A stretch of DNA of 29,007 nt from positions 1-29,007 of IMG/VR virus record IMGVR_UViG_3300027730_000106; one strand, written 5' to 3'. Each line of letters starts with the position of its first letter. Within the stretch, counting starts at the first letter, position 1. The DNA is from a virus. The position numbers and the translations under genes were made by a program. The notes under the pieces were generated by a model, which was not told the origin of the DNA, searched no databases, and was given only the letters and a program-made list of their open reading frames with translations. Positions 6,004-13,848 of the stretch are shown one piece after another.

Positions 6004-6759
6004 ATGACGACAAGAAGAAAAAAGGATTCTGGACCAGTTGGAATTGGTATGAGTGGTAAACAAATGAGAAGAAAAAAACCAATTAATTTAGATTTTCTTA
6101 TTGATGTTAAACCTTTAACTGAAAATCAAAAATTATTATTTGATGCATATGAAAATGGAAAAATGATTTTTGCTTATGGTGCAGCAGGAACTGGTAAAAC
6201 TTTTATTACATTGTATAATGCTTTAAAAGAAGTTCTAGATGAAATAACTCCTTATGAAAAAATTTATATCGTAAGGTCTCTTGTTGCTACTAGAGAAATT
6301 GGTTTTCTTCCTGGGGATCATGATGATAAGGCAGCACTTTATCAAATACCATACAAAAATATGGTAAAATATATGTTCCAGATGCCAGATGATCCTTCTT
6401 TTGAAATGTTGTATTCTAATCTTAAATCGCAAGAGACTATAAGTTTTTGGTCAACTTCTTTTCTTCGTGGTACAACTTTTAACCGATCAATTATTCTTGT
6501 TGATGAATGTCAGAATTTAAATTTCCATGAATTAGATTCTATTATTACAAGAATTGGTGAAGATTGTAAGATTATGTTTTGTGGTGATGTCATGCAAAGT
6601 GATTTAATTAAAACACATGAACGAGGTGGTATTCATGACTTCATGAAAATTCTTCAAGCAATGCCTGAATTTGAAAGTATTGAATTCGGTGTAAATGATA
6701 TTGTTCGTTCTGGATTAGTCAAATCTTATCTTGTAAATAAAATAAATCTTGGGTACTAA
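6004..6759 (+). CDS. phoH: PhoH-family ATPase
   Basis: A 251-residue P-loop ATPase. Walker A is GAAGTGKT (about residues 59-66) and Walker B is IILVDECQN (about 164-172), followed by the sensor stretch IMFCGDVMQSDL. The N-terminus is basic (TTRRKKDSG, MRRKK). These are the hallmarks of PhoH, a conserved helicase-like ATPase linked in bacteria to phosphate stress and RNA metabolism; its job in phages is unresolved. phoH is very common in marine phages. It is followed by the nuclease gene with a one-base overlap (TAATG), so the two are likely coupled. Confidence 0.95.
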   Translation: MTTRRKKDSGPVGIGMSGKQMRRKKPINLDFLIDVKPLTENQKLLFDAYENGKMIFAYGAAGTGKTFITLYNALKEVLDEITPYEKIYIVRSLVATREIGFLPGDHDDKAALYQIPYKNMVKYMFQMPDDPSFEMLYSNLKSQETISFWSTSFLRGTTFNRSIILVDECQNLNFHELDSIITRIGEDCKIMFCGDVMQSDLIKTHERGGIHDFMKILQAMPEFESIEFGVNDIVRSGLVKSYLVNKINLGY

Positions 6760-7430
6760 TGTTTAATCATGTAAATCATTTAGGTGATATTGACCTAAAA
6801 TCAAGAGAAATAGAAGGAACTCGTTTCTATACGACACCATCTGGCGATTCTTTCCCATCAATAACTTCAGTCACATCTCATAAAAATAGAGAATTCTTTA
6901 TTGGATGGCGTGAACGAGTTGGTGAGGAAGAAGCAAACAAAATTTGTAAACTTGCAACCACTCGTGGAACAAAATTTCATGAAGTATGTCAGGATTACTT
7001 AGAAAATAAGTTGAAAGAAAGTTATGATGAACAGTCTATGTTTATGTTTGATGCTGTTAAGCCTTATCTAGATAAGATTGGTTTAGTTCATGCAATTGAA
7101 AGATCAATGTTTAGTGAAGTTCTTGGCATTGCTGGACGAGTAGATTGTATTGCTGAGTATGATGGTGAACTTGCTGTTATTGATTTCAAAACTTCTACTA
7201 AAATTAAAAGAGAAGAATGGATTGAACAATACTTTGTTCAGGAAGTTGCATATGCATGTATGTACTTTGAATTAACTGGAATTCCAGTTAAGAAATTGAT
7301 TACGATTATGGTAACTCCTGCTGGATCTGTTAAAATATTTGACAAAAGAGATAAAATGTATTATATTAAACTATTAACCGGATACATTAAGGAATTTGTC
7401 TCTGATAAGTTAAAAGTTTATGGAAAATGA
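6759..7430 (+). CDS. PD-(D/E)XK superfamily exonuclease
   Basis: A 223-residue protein with a RecB/Cas4-type nuclease core: RGTKFHEVCQDYL (an early conserved His), then GIAGRVDCIAEYDGELAVIDFKTSTK, in which the D of GRVD and the DFK triplet form the metal-binding PD-(D/E)XK site, followed by a helix with QEVAYA (conserved Q-Y motif). Closest family by eye is the MGME1-like single-strand exonuclease group. It lies between phoH and gp33 in the replication run, so a part in DNA processing or host DNA breakdown is likely; the exact substrate is unknown. ATG 6759 overlaps the phoH stop by one base. Confidence 0.85.
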   Translation: MFNHVNHLGDIDLKSREIEGTRFYTTPSGDSFPSITSVTSHKNREFFIGWRERVGEEEANKICKLATTRGTKFHEVCQDYLENKLKESYDEQSMFMFDAVKPYLDKIGLVHAIERSMFSEVLGIAGRVDCIAEYDGELAVIDFKTSTKIKREEWIEQYFVQEVAYACMYFELTGIPVKKLITIMVTPAGSVKIFDKRDKMYYIKLLTGYIKEFVSDKLKVYGK

Positions 7431-7674
7431 AATTGAAAGTGCTTTAAAGGATAAATTTATGAGTCAAGCAAAATTTTCTTCGGAGATTGAAACTCTTGTA
7501 GAGTCGAGTAGATTAAGTTACATTGAATCTATAGTTCATTATTGCAAAGAAAATAGTATTGAAATAGATACTGTTTCAAAGTTGATTTCTAAACCATTAA
7601 AAGAAAGAATTAGGTGTGAAGCAATTACATTGAATTATTTGAAAAAAACTACTAAAGCTAAACTACCAATATGA
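7420..7674 (+). CDS. 33: gp33 late-transcription co-activator
   Basis: An 84-residue helical protein resembling T4 gp33: FSSEIETLVESSRLSYIESI parallels T4 residues around FIIEKMVEEFGMSYLEA, followed by YCKENSIE (T4: FLEENSIP), K.IS and a final helix with EA...N.L. gp33 links RNA polymerase and the gp45 sliding clamp at late promoters together with the sigma factor gp55. The T4 protein is longer (112 residues) and ends in a flap-binding tail LDFLL; here the end is KAKLPI, so that contact differs. It overlaps the nuclease gene by 11 bases and gp59 by 4 (ATGA). Confidence 0.8.
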   Translation: MENEIESALKDKFMSQAKFSSEIETLVESSRLSYIESIVHYCKENSIEIDTVSKLISKPLKERIRCEAITLNYLKKTTKAKLPI

Positions 7675-8273
7675 CACCGTTTGAGGTGTATTGTTGTTAC
7701 TTATCTCTCAAAAATCATTTTACAAAAAAATCATATGATTATTTTAAATATAGTGGAAAGACTAGAACTACAATAAAGTCCTTTAATAAAAGAAAGGATA
7801 AGTACTTTTTTGAAAAAACTTCTAGACACAAAAATGATAATGAGATATTGCAATATCTTGTTTCTAACTTTATCGAATGCTCTGATCCTCAACGATTGTG
7901 GATTGGAGAAATTATACATTCGGGGGAAACAAATTATACTAATTGGAAAAAAAGAAATCAAAGTTTAACTTACATATTTAAAAATGAAACTGAAGAATTA
8001 TTTTCTGAAAATTCTTTAGATGCAATTTTTGAGTGTAAGAATGGATCTCATCCTATCATACTTAAAAATTTCCTGAGTGGGAAAATTAGTATCGAAACAC
8101 TGGTCATATACCATAGAATATTCCTGTTCGGGAACACGTTTGATAGCAAACTGTTAGACCCAGTATGGGAATCAGTCAGTCTTAAAATTCAAAAATATTC
8201 ACCTTTTCTAAATATTTCGACAGGTGAATACAAAAAAATAATTCGTGATCAGGTCTTGACACCTGAGCAGTAA
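7671..8273 (+). CDS. 59: gp59 helicase loader
   Basis: gp59 loads the gp41 replicative helicase onto gp32-coated forked DNA. The 200-residue length is close to T4's 217. Matches to T4 gp59 recalled from memory include a YxLYL-like start (FEVYCCYLSLKNHF), a basic segment ending KRKDKYFFEKTS (T4: RRDKYFFQKLS), the WIGEI motif (T4: WIGDI), and a C-terminal domain with VWESVSLKIQKYSPFLNI. It begins in ATGA overlap with gp33. Its last codons contain the -35 box of the gp32 promoter. The gp33-gp59-gp32 order matches T4 linkage. Confidence 0.92.
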   Translation: MTPFEVYCCYLSLKNHFTKKSYDYFKYSGKTRTTIKSFNKRKDKYFFEKTSRHKNDNEILQYLVSNFIECSDPQRLWIGEIIHSGETNYTNWKKRNQSLTYIFKNETEELFSENSLDAIFECKNGSHPIILKNFLSGKISIETLVIYHRIFLFGNTFDSKLLDPVWESVSLKIQKYSPFLNISTGEYKKIIRDQVLTPEQ

Positions 8274-8284
8274 CCTGTTAGAAT
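8256..8284 (+). promoter_or_regulatory. Sigma70-type promoter for gp32
   Basis: TTGACA (8256-8261), a 17-base spacer and TAGAAT (8279-8284, one mismatch to TATAAT). The element overlaps the end of gp59; the start of transcription would be near 8291, about 35 bases before the gp32 ATG. The -35 box sits inside a short inverted repeat CAGGT/ACCTG. Confidence 0.78.
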
Positions 8285-8294
8285 AAACAAGTAA

Positions 8295-8312
8295 ACACAT
8301 CGTACACATCGT
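8295..8312 (+). repeat. Tandem 9-bp repeat in gp32 leader
   Basis: ACACATCGT occurs twice in direct tandem, covering almost all the leader between the predicted transcription start and the ribosome binding site CGGAG (8316-8320). It could be part of a translational operator, since T4 gp32 represses its own mRNA; this is inference. Confidence 0.6.
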
Positions 8313-8325
8313 ATACGGAGAACAC

Positions 8326-9195
8326 ATGTCTTTTGCTGAACTTAAAAAGCAATCTCGTCTAGGCAATCTTACTGCCAAACTGGTCAAAGAAGTTGAAAAA
8401 ATGAACAAGACCAGTTCAATGGGGGATGATCGCTTTTGGAAGATTGAACGCGATAAATCTGGTAATGGTTATGCAGTAATTCGCTTTCTTCCTTCCCCCC
8501 AAGGTGAAGATGATCCTTACGTGCAAGTTTGGAGTCATGCATTTCAAGGGCCTGGAGGATGGTATATTGAAAACTCTCTGACAACTCTTGGGGGTAAAGA
8601 TCCTCTAGGAGAACTTAACACACAACTATGGGCAACAGGAAATAAATCTGATCAAGAAGTTGTTCGTAGTCGTAAACGTAAATTGACATATTTTTCAAAT
8701 ATTTACGTTGTAAAGGATCCTGCTCATCCTGAGAATGAGGGAAAGGTGTTCATATTTAAATACGGTAAGAAAATCTTTGAGAAGATCTCAAGTGCCCTAA
8801 AACCTGAATTTGAGGATGAATCTCCTATTGATGCATTTGATCTTTGGACTGGTGCTAACTTCAAACTTAAAGTTCGCATGGCAGATGGTTATCCAAACTA
8901 TGACAAGTCTGAATTTGAGACGCCATCTGTTCTAGGTGGGTTTGAGGATGAGGATCTTGAAGAACTTTGGAAGAAGTGTAATTCTCTTAAGGAGTTTGTA
9001 AGTCCAGAAAACTTCAAGTCTTATGATCAATTGAAGACTCGTCTTGATACTGTTTTAGGAACCAAAAGAACTCCAGTTGTTAAAACTGATGAATCTTTTG
9101 AAAGTGAAGATGTGTTAAGTGCCCCTACAAGCACATCTGATGATGAGGAAGAAGATGATACGCTTTCATATTTCCAGAAACTTGCTGAAGAGTAA
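8326..9195 (+). CDS. 32: gp32 single-stranded DNA-binding protein
   Basis: gp32 coats single-stranded DNA in replication, recombination and repair and recruits gp59 and UvsY. The 289-residue protein has the T4 layout: a basic LAST-type N-terminus (LKKQSRLGNLTAKL) for cooperative binding, a core with FWKIERDKSGNGYAVIRFLP, WYIEN, TYFSNIYVVKDPAHPENEGK and VFIFKYGKKIFEKI, and an acidic tail (SDDEEEDDTLSYF) for partner binding. The zinc ligands of T4 gp32 (H64, C77, C87, C90) are absent: the stretch after WYIEN has no Cys, so the core seems zinc-free. The ATG is preceded by CGGAG. Confidence 0.97.
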   Translation: MSFAELKKQSRLGNLTAKLVKEVEKMNKTSSMGDDRFWKIERDKSGNGYAVIRFLPSPQGEDDPYVQVWSHAFQGPGGWYIENSLTTLGGKDPLGELNTQLWATGNKSDQEVVRSRKRKLTYFSNIYVVKDPAHPENEGKVFIFKYGKKIFEKISSALKPEFEDESPIDAFDLWTGANFKLKVRMADGYPNYDKSEFETPSVLGGFEDEDLEELWKKCNSLKEFVSPENFKSYDQLKTRLDTVLGTKRTPVVKTDESFESEDVLSAPTSTSDDEEEDDTLSYFQKLAEE

Positions 9196-9218
9196 TTTCA
9201 AAATAGGTTTTTAAAACC

Positions 9219-9253
9219 AAAAATGGTGGGAAAAATATTCCCGCCATTTTTTT
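9219..9253. terminator. Bidirectional terminator between gp32 and gp53
   Basis: AAAAATGGTGGGAA pairs with TTCCCGCCATTTTT (14 bp, one T-G wobble, 5-base loop), with an A run on one side and T run on the other. It can stop transcripts from both converging directions. Confidence 0.9.
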
Positions 9254-9266
9254 GTCTGTAGGTTTT

Positions 9267-9911
9267 TTAGGAAAATCTAGGATTATAAGTCTTAATAGTT
9301 TTCTGATCTACAAATTCAGAAGATTGCTCGTATTTAAATATTCTCTTAAGATCTTTCTCTACAACTTTTACAAATTCTGGTCTTAAAATAATAATATTTC
9401 TTTTTTCTTCATTTAAGTAATTTTCATAATCAAAGTTACTTACGGATAACAAGGATGAGTATGTTGTTGTTGCTCCAGAATCATTATATCTAAAAGTGAA
9501 ATTTGAATCTACTATCAATTTTCCGGGTAACACCAATTCACCTAAAGAATTTCTTACTTCTCTAGTTTCATAGTGATGAATTTCTACTAATTGTTGATCT
9601 GTATATTTTTCTGTTAGAAATTTACTCAAATCAGATTGGGACATGGGCCAATCTGTTCTTACATTCTGTATATTATTGGTTATAAGAATTAACCAATCAT
9701 ACTGAGAATCATTGTATATCTTCTCGGATACACTATCCGGTCTTTCATCACCCACAATTGAATATTTTTCAAATGCAGTGAATACATTTAAAAAATCATC
9801 ACGTAACTTTGCTCGTTTGAACAAATTTTTAATTTTTATATAATCAAAAGAGGATATATCCTTTTTTAATGATGGGTATAATACATCGGGTAATCTTTTG
9901 AAGTATGCCAT
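9267..9911 (-). CDS. 53: gp53 baseplate wedge subunit
   Basis: A 214-residue protein of the outer baseplate wedge, the part that lets six wedges join around the hub. The N-terminal region matches the gp53/LysM-like family: YFKRLPDVLYP, then RDDFLNVFTAFEKYSIVGDERPDSVSEKIYNDSQYDWLILITNNI, in which RPD...A..IYG...YWVLLM.N is the T4 pattern. It is the last gene of the minus-strand block and ends 13 bases from the two-way terminator. It starts one base after the gp48 stop, indicating coupling. Confidence 0.9.
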   Translation of the reverse strand: MAYFKRLPDVLYPSLKKDISSFDYIKIKNLFKRAKLRDDFLNVFTAFEKYSIVGDERPDSVSEKIYNDSQYDWLILITNNIQNVRTDWPMSQSDLSKFLTEKYTDQQLVEIHHYETREVRNSLGELVLPGKLIVDSNFTFRYNDSGATTTYSSLLSVSNFDYENYLNEEKRNIIILRPEFVKVVEKDLKRIFKYEQSSEFVDQKTIKTYNPRFS

Positions 9912-9912
9912 A

Positions 9913-11220
9913 TCAGTATCCTACGTCGTCCTCATCTGGGAATGCTTCTTCCATTTCATTTCTAAAGAGTGGAGTAAGTTCTGCAAATTGCATAACCATT
10001 GATGTTGAAACTGGATGAGAATCTTCATATGCCGCCCATCCCATTCCATCTGGAGTATGATCAATTCCAAAGTTTACTAGGGCACAAATTTTTGGTTGTG
10101 GTAGTGATTTAATTCTTGTATCACCATTCATGTACCGAATGAAAAATACGTTGGGACTGTTAATTAGATTGGAATTTTCTCCTACTGTTGGCAAACATTG
10201 CAATTTCATAAATTTTATAATTTGACGAATTCTTTTTGCATCCTCAGCACTACGACAAGCAAATTTCCATGCAAATTCAAATTCTCTCATGTTTGGACCT
10301 CTAAAAAGAAGTTCCATATTGGGGTTAGAAACTTTACCTGTTGTTCTTGCTAAAATATCACTAGGTTCTATTCCTGTCAAACCAACTGATCCAAGAAAGG
10401 AAGATGAAAGAGATGCTGCTAATATTTCACGATACTCAGCACCACCTGCCCCCAAAAAAGTACCAGACTTTGTTAATGCATCCATAATTTGTTGAAATGC
10501 TTCTCCTGGGTTCCCTCCAGCCGCTGTTATTGCTGGGGCTGCTACAGTACCAACTGCTGCTGCCATGATAGGACTCATTTTTGTCATACTCCAACTAGCA
10601 GATGAGCTATCTTTTACTGCTGTTGGAATTGGGAGAATTATCTCACCCTCATACTCATAGTCTGGTGGTGGCAAATTTGCATTTGCAGATTTAATACCAT
10701 CTTGCACAACAGAAGTAAATCCTTCTTGAGTTCCTCCTTGAGGTGCTTTATATTTTAATGCTCTTATACGAATATGATCTTGAGAACCTGTCCCACTATA
10801 TTGCATATCGACTGGAAATGGGTAAACTTTCCCAGTATTAGTTCCAGATCTATTACTTAAAGTTTTTGGATCAAATGCAGCATTTGCTGCAGGAATTTCA
10901 TTGGTTGTAGATGTTGGAGTTCCTGTTGCAGATTTTTTTATATTTTGATTATAAGCCGGTTCTGCAACAACACCTTGAAGAGTTTTTGTAGATTTTGCTG
11001 CTGTAAGTGCTGCATTAATTTTTGTTGCACTTGTTGTGTTTTGAGAAACCGTAACTGCTTGAGAATGTGTTAGAAAAGTTCCATCTGCGTTTTGTGCAGT
11101 TGTAATAAAACCAACATCAGATCCAGATTTTGAAATGGTTACCTTCCCACCAGTTCCCTTAGGGGTGGTTATTCCCCCAACAGGTATAGTTGTATTTTTA
11201 ATTTGAGTCTGACTTGTCAT
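9913..11220 (-). CDS. 48: gp48 baseplate tail-tube cap
   Basis: gp48 sits on the baseplate hub with gp54 and starts tail-tube growth. The 435-residue protein is longer than T4 gp48 (364). Its first 160 residues are Thr/Ser/Gly-rich and probably flexible. The C-terminal part carries the tube-like fold: MREFEFAWKFACRSAEDAKRI, a typical start of the pairing domain, then SPNVFFIRYMNGD and PKICALVNFGIDHTPDG, and VSTSMVMQFAELTPLFR, matching the T4 series (PCQIQSIRFDKTPNG and TLEITMREI). A GATAAATA late-type octamer precedes it at 11244-11251 on the minus strand. Assignment to gp48 rather than gp54 rests on a better gp54 candidate at 12252. Confidence 0.82.
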   Translation of the reverse strand: MTSQTQIKNTTIPVGGITTPKGTGGKVTISKSGSDVGFITTAQNADGTFLTHSQAVTVSQNTTSATKINAALTAAKSTKTLQGVVAEPAYNQNIKKSATGTPTSTTNEIPAANAAFDPKTLSNRSGTNTGKVYPFPVDMQYSGTGSQDHIRIRALKYKAPQGGTQEGFTSVVQDGIKSANANLPPPDYEYEGEIILPIPTAVKDSSSASWSMTKMSPIMAAAVGTVAAPAITAAGGNPGEAFQQIMDALTKSGTFLGAGGAEYREILAASLSSSFLGSVGLTGIEPSDILARTTGKVSNPNMELLFRGPNMREFEFAWKFACRSAEDAKRIRQIIKFMKLQCLPTVGENSNLINSPNVFFIRYMNGDTRIKSLPQPKICALVNFGIDHTPDGMGWAAYEDSHPVSTSMVMQFAELTPLFRNEMEEAFPDEDDVGY

Positions 11221-11243
11221 TACTTAGACATATCTATCACTTT

Positions 11244-11251
11244 TATTTATC
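11244..11251 (-). promoter_or_regulatory. Possible late promoter for gp48-gp53
   Basis: GATAAATA on the minus strand (one mismatch to TATAAATA) overlaps the stop codon of the upstream gene and lies 23 bases before the gp48 ATG. Confidence 0.45.
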
Positions 11252-11768
11252 ACCCCACCCACACCTTAGCTGGTGATACTTTTTGTCCTTTTTTATCAAC
11301 AAACGATTCGACAATAAATTCTTTACCCGACAATCCAACTATGTCATTATCGGGTACTCTTACCACATTACTCATACCAGTCCTAATATAACTATGTAAA
11401 CAAACATCTGGTACAGTATTTGAACTAATTAACCAACTTTTAACAATACTTTGACGATATGACGGATTTAAATAATGAGTATTAGCACCTAAAACACTTC
11501 CATCACTTTTAACTTCTAATATTTGTGCGAATGGATATCTATCCCAATATGGGTATCTATTTGGAAATTTTGCTGAATATGAAAAGAAATAAAATTTTCC
11601 AACTTGTAAACCAAAACTGTCTATTAAATCTGTCGTGTCTTCTTGTGGTTGATTATTCAAAGCCTCAAACATGGCATTTCTATACCATTCTTGTGAAACA
11701 AATCTACCCCCAAATTCTTTAAATTTTTTTGCTAGTATTTCATCAGAAGCCTTAAGTGCATCTTTCAT
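11250..11768 (-). CDS. Conserved virion-assembly protein, unassigned (gp2-like?)
   Basis: A 172-residue protein between gp4 and gp48. Helical N-terminus (DEILAKKFKEFGGRF, WYRNAMFEAL), then a beta-rich domain: GKFYFFSYSAKFPNRYPYWD, RYPFAQILEV, LGANTHYLNP, followed by VCLHSYI and VVRVPDNDIVGLSG. The order 'YFF-Y...PYWDR-P..  ...G.N.HYL' is one I recall in T4-like proteins sometimes labelled DNA end protector (gp2); I cannot confirm this and T4 gp2 is much longer (274). Gene position beside gp4 would suit a head-completion role. Its ATG overlaps the gp4 stop (ATGA). Confidence 0.65.
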   Translation of the reverse strand: MKDALKASDEILAKKFKEFGGRFVSQEWYRNAMFEALNNQPQEDTTDLIDSFGLQVGKFYFFSYSAKFPNRYPYWDRYPFAQILEVKSDGSVLGANTHYLNPSYRQSIVKSWLISSNTVPDVCLHSYIRTGMSNVVRVPDNDIVGLSGKEFIVESFVDKKGQKVSPAKVWVG

Positions 11769-12208
11769 ATTCCTAGGTCTTCCTCTGTGAGTATTTTAAA
11801 TTCAAGTAATCTATTCGCACAATATTCTTCTGCTGCTTTCCATTTTGCTTGATTTTTAGCATATTCCTTAACTTCATTTACCCAACTTTTAGTTTTTCTT
11901 TTAGGAGTTGCTGTTGGACCTATAACTTGTTTTTTGGGTTTAATTTCAATTAAATATTTTTTTATGTCTCCGGTTTTTTCTTTAACTTTTATATAAAAAT
12001 CTGGAAAATATCTATGAATTTTTCCATCAAGTGGAGACATATAAGGAACAATTATTTCTTCACTACCAAATTCTAAAACATTATCATTATCGTCGCAATA
12101 TTTTAAAAATTTCAATTCCCAAGAAGAGCGATAAATGACGTTTGTGGGATCACCTTTGTACTTTTGATAGTTCTTTACCTTATACTTTCCTTGATAGTAT
12201 TGCCTCAT
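11765..12208 (-). CDS. 4: gp4 head completion protein
   Basis: gp4 closes the filled head before the tail joins. The 147-residue protein has the expected pattern: MRQYYQGKYKVKNYQKYKGD, VIYRSSWELKFLKYCD, VPYMSPLDGKIHRYFPDFYI, IEIKPKK and a C-terminal AKWKAAEEYC. The pieces E (SWE), D (YFPDF) and E-x-K (IEIKPK) form a TnsA/PD-(D/E)XK-like nuclease site that is a known feature of this family, although its activity is not established. It is the first gene of the minus-strand block and faces gp54 across 43 bases. Confidence 0.92.
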   Translation of the reverse strand: MRQYYQGKYKVKNYQKYKGDPTNVIYRSSWELKFLKYCDDNDNVLEFGSEEIIVPYMSPLDGKIHRYFPDFYIKVKEKTGDIKKYLIEIKPKKQVIGPTATPKRKTKSWVNEVKEYAKNQAKWKAAEEYCANRLLEFKILTEEDLGI

Positions 12209-12238
12209 AAATCATATACATATTATGGTTGTATTACC

Positions 12239-12246
12239 TATTTATT
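12239..12246 (-). promoter_or_regulatory. Possible late promoter for gp4 block
   Basis: AATAAATA on the minus strand, 30 bases before the gp4 ATG, in the 43-base gap between divergent gp4 and gp54. On the plus strand the gap has only a poorer match (CATAAATC at about 12207). Confidence 0.4.
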
Positions 12247-12251
12247 GTTAG

Positions 12252-13094
12252 ATGCCCTTCTTTACAGAACCAGATCCAAAAAGATTAACCCGCACAATAG
12301 AAAGTGTAAGGAATACTTTTTCTAAAGTATCTACAACCACATTTTTTAATGTGACATTTCCGATTAATGGTGGATTACGTACTTGGTTGAGTGGAACTGG
12401 TATTTTTGATGCTCAAGAAACTGATGGTCTGGATGGAATGGAAAAGATTGAATTGTTATGTTCCGATGCACTTTTACCAGGACCTGCATTTAAAAAAACT
12501 GAAGTTTTAGGAAATAGACAAGGTATTCGGGAAAGTTATCCTATTTTAAGAGCATTTCCTCAATTATCATTAACTTTTTATGTGGATAAGGATCATGCTA
12601 TAATTAGATTTTTTGAAGGTTGGTGTAATTTTATGAACCCTCTTTCATATGATGGGGATATTATTGAATCTACTAGAAGAGAACAAAATGATAGTAATTC
12701 TTTTGAAAATTCTTCCATTTATAAATTCAAATATCCAAATGATTATTGTCAACATATTCTTGTGACAAAATTTGAAAAGGATTTAGAAGCAGTATCATCA
12801 GCATCTGTTGCTAATTCATCTTATTTAACATATGAATTTATTCAAGCGTATCCATCAGATCTTATCGCATCCCCCGTATCATATCAAGGGTCTCAAGTAT
12901 TAAAATATACTGTTGTTTTTGAGTACATGAGATATATCACAAGAAGAACTCCAGCAGGATTTGTTACGGAAAGAACTAGTCCAAATAGTGGAGAATCTTC
13001 TTTACAATTTTCGAATGGAATATCAGGTTCAACTGGATTAAATTTTGGAATTAATTCAAATATAGTATTATCCGACTTTACTAGAATACTATAA
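12252..13094 (+). CDS. 54: gp54-like baseplate tail-tube initiator
   Basis: A 280-residue protein with the tail-tube fold. Diagnostic parts: KIELLCSDALLPG (the usual first strand of tube proteins), AFPQLSLTFYVDKDHAIIRF followed by FEGWCNFM (T4 gp54 has a similar ELDPLVISFRMD ... MQDWVNSV), and a C-terminal AYPSDLIASPVSYQGSQVL then KYTVVFEYMRY (T4: CIPVSVSSPELSYDGDN then DVTFAYRVM). With gp48 it would form the platform from which gp19 tube polymerises. It starts the plus-strand hub run. gp19-related tube proteins share the fold, so gp54 is the best but not the only reading. Confidence 0.78.
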   Translation: MPFFTEPDPKRLTRTIESVRNTFSKVSTTTFFNVTFPINGGLRTWLSGTGIFDAQETDGLDGMEKIELLCSDALLPGPAFKKTEVLGNRQGIRESYPILRAFPQLSLTFYVDKDHAIIRFFEGWCNFMNPLSYDGDIIESTRREQNDSNSFENSSIYKFKYPNDYCQHILVTKFEKDLEAVSSASVANSSYLTYEFIQAYPSDLIASPVSYQGSQVLKYTVVFEYMRYITRRTPAGFVTERTSPNSGESSLQFSNGISGSTGLNFGINSNIVLSDFTRIL

Positions 13095-13105
13095 TAAATA
13101 GTATT
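13085..13105 (+). promoter_or_regulatory. Late-type octamer inside a perfect hairpin
   Basis: AATACTAT (13085-13092) and ATAGTATT (13098-13105) are perfect inverted repeats around AATAA. The octamer AATAAATA (13093-13100) covers the loop and the start of the right arm and lies 23 bases before the gp26 ATG. The gp54 stop is also inside it. Confidence 0.45.
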
Positions 13106-13122
13106 ATTGAAATTGATTTTAC

Positions 13123-13848
13123 ATGCCATTACCTACAATTGCGACTCCAACTTATGAACTTATTCTTCCCTCCAACGAAAAGAAGATTAAGTTTAGACCA
13201 TTTTTAGTGAAAGAAGAAAAAATACTGATTATTGCTTTAGAATCAAAAGATGTTGGACAAATTACATCTGCGGTTAAACAAGTTATTTCAGATTGTGTTT
13301 TAACGAAAGATATCAAAGTTCAGGAATTACCAATTTTTGATATTGAATATTTGTTCTTAAATATTCGAGCAAAGGCAATTGGGGAATCAATTAACCTTAT
13401 AATTACATGTGGAGATGATGGTGTTACTCAAGTACCTGTAACTATTTACGTTGATGAGATTAAAGTTAATCGAGAAGATGGTCATACTAATAAAATTGAA
13501 ATCCAAGATGGATATACAATTAAACTTAAATACCCATCTTTAGAACAGTTCATCAATAACAATTTTGATTTAACATCCAAGTCATCTGAAAACCTAGAGA
13601 AATCATCTAAATTAATTGCCATGTGTATAGACATGGTTTATAATAAAGATGATTGTTGGGTGGGATCTGATTGTACTGAAAAAGAAATTATGAGTTGGAT
13701 TGATACTCTAAGTCCAAAGGATTATAAGAAGATTGAAAAATTCTTCAAGACTATGCCAAAATTAAGTCATGAACTTAAAGTAGTTAATCCTGAAACTAAG
13801 GTCGAAAATACTCTTGTTTTAGAAGGGTTATCTGATTTTTTCGCCTAG
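13123..13848 (+). CDS. 26: gp26 baseplate hub assembly protein
   Basis: A 241-residue protein matching the T4-like gp26 family: TPTYELILPSNEKKIKFRPF, then LVKEEKILIIALES, the usual start of the family, then EYLFLNIRAKAIGE, a beta domain, and a C-terminal helical part (SWIDTLSPKDYKKIEKFF). gp26 acts in hub assembly in T4. The last codons are GAT TTT TTC GCC TAG, containing the slippery heptamer T TTT TTC. A -1 shift there would bypass the stop and continue into gp51, giving about 299 residues. The start ATG follows a late-type octamer in a hairpin. Confidence 0.88.
   Translation: MPLPTIATPTYELILPSNEKKIKFRPFLVKEEKILIIALESKDVGQITSAVKQVISDCVLTKDIKVQELPIFDIEYLFLNIRAKAIGESINLIITCGDDGVTQVPVTIYVDEIKVNREDGHTNKIEIQDGYTIKLKYPSLEQFINNNFDLTSKSSENLEKSSKLIAMCIDMVYNKDDCWVGSDCTEKEIMSWIDTLSPKDYKKIEKFFKTMPKLSHELKVVNPETKVENTLVLEGLSDFFA
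13836..13842 (+). promoter_or_regulatory. Predicted -1 ribosomal frameshift site (T TTT TTC)
   Basis: The heptamer is in the correct phase of the gp26 frame (GAT TTT TTC). After a -1 slip both tRNAs re-pair with TTT. The -1 frame opens only at this point (its last stop is TGA 13833-13835) and runs on through gp51. A GAAGGG sequence lies upstream at about 13822-13827 and could act as a stimulatory Shine-Dalgarno-like element. I see no strong stem-loop downstream. Confidence 0.7.
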
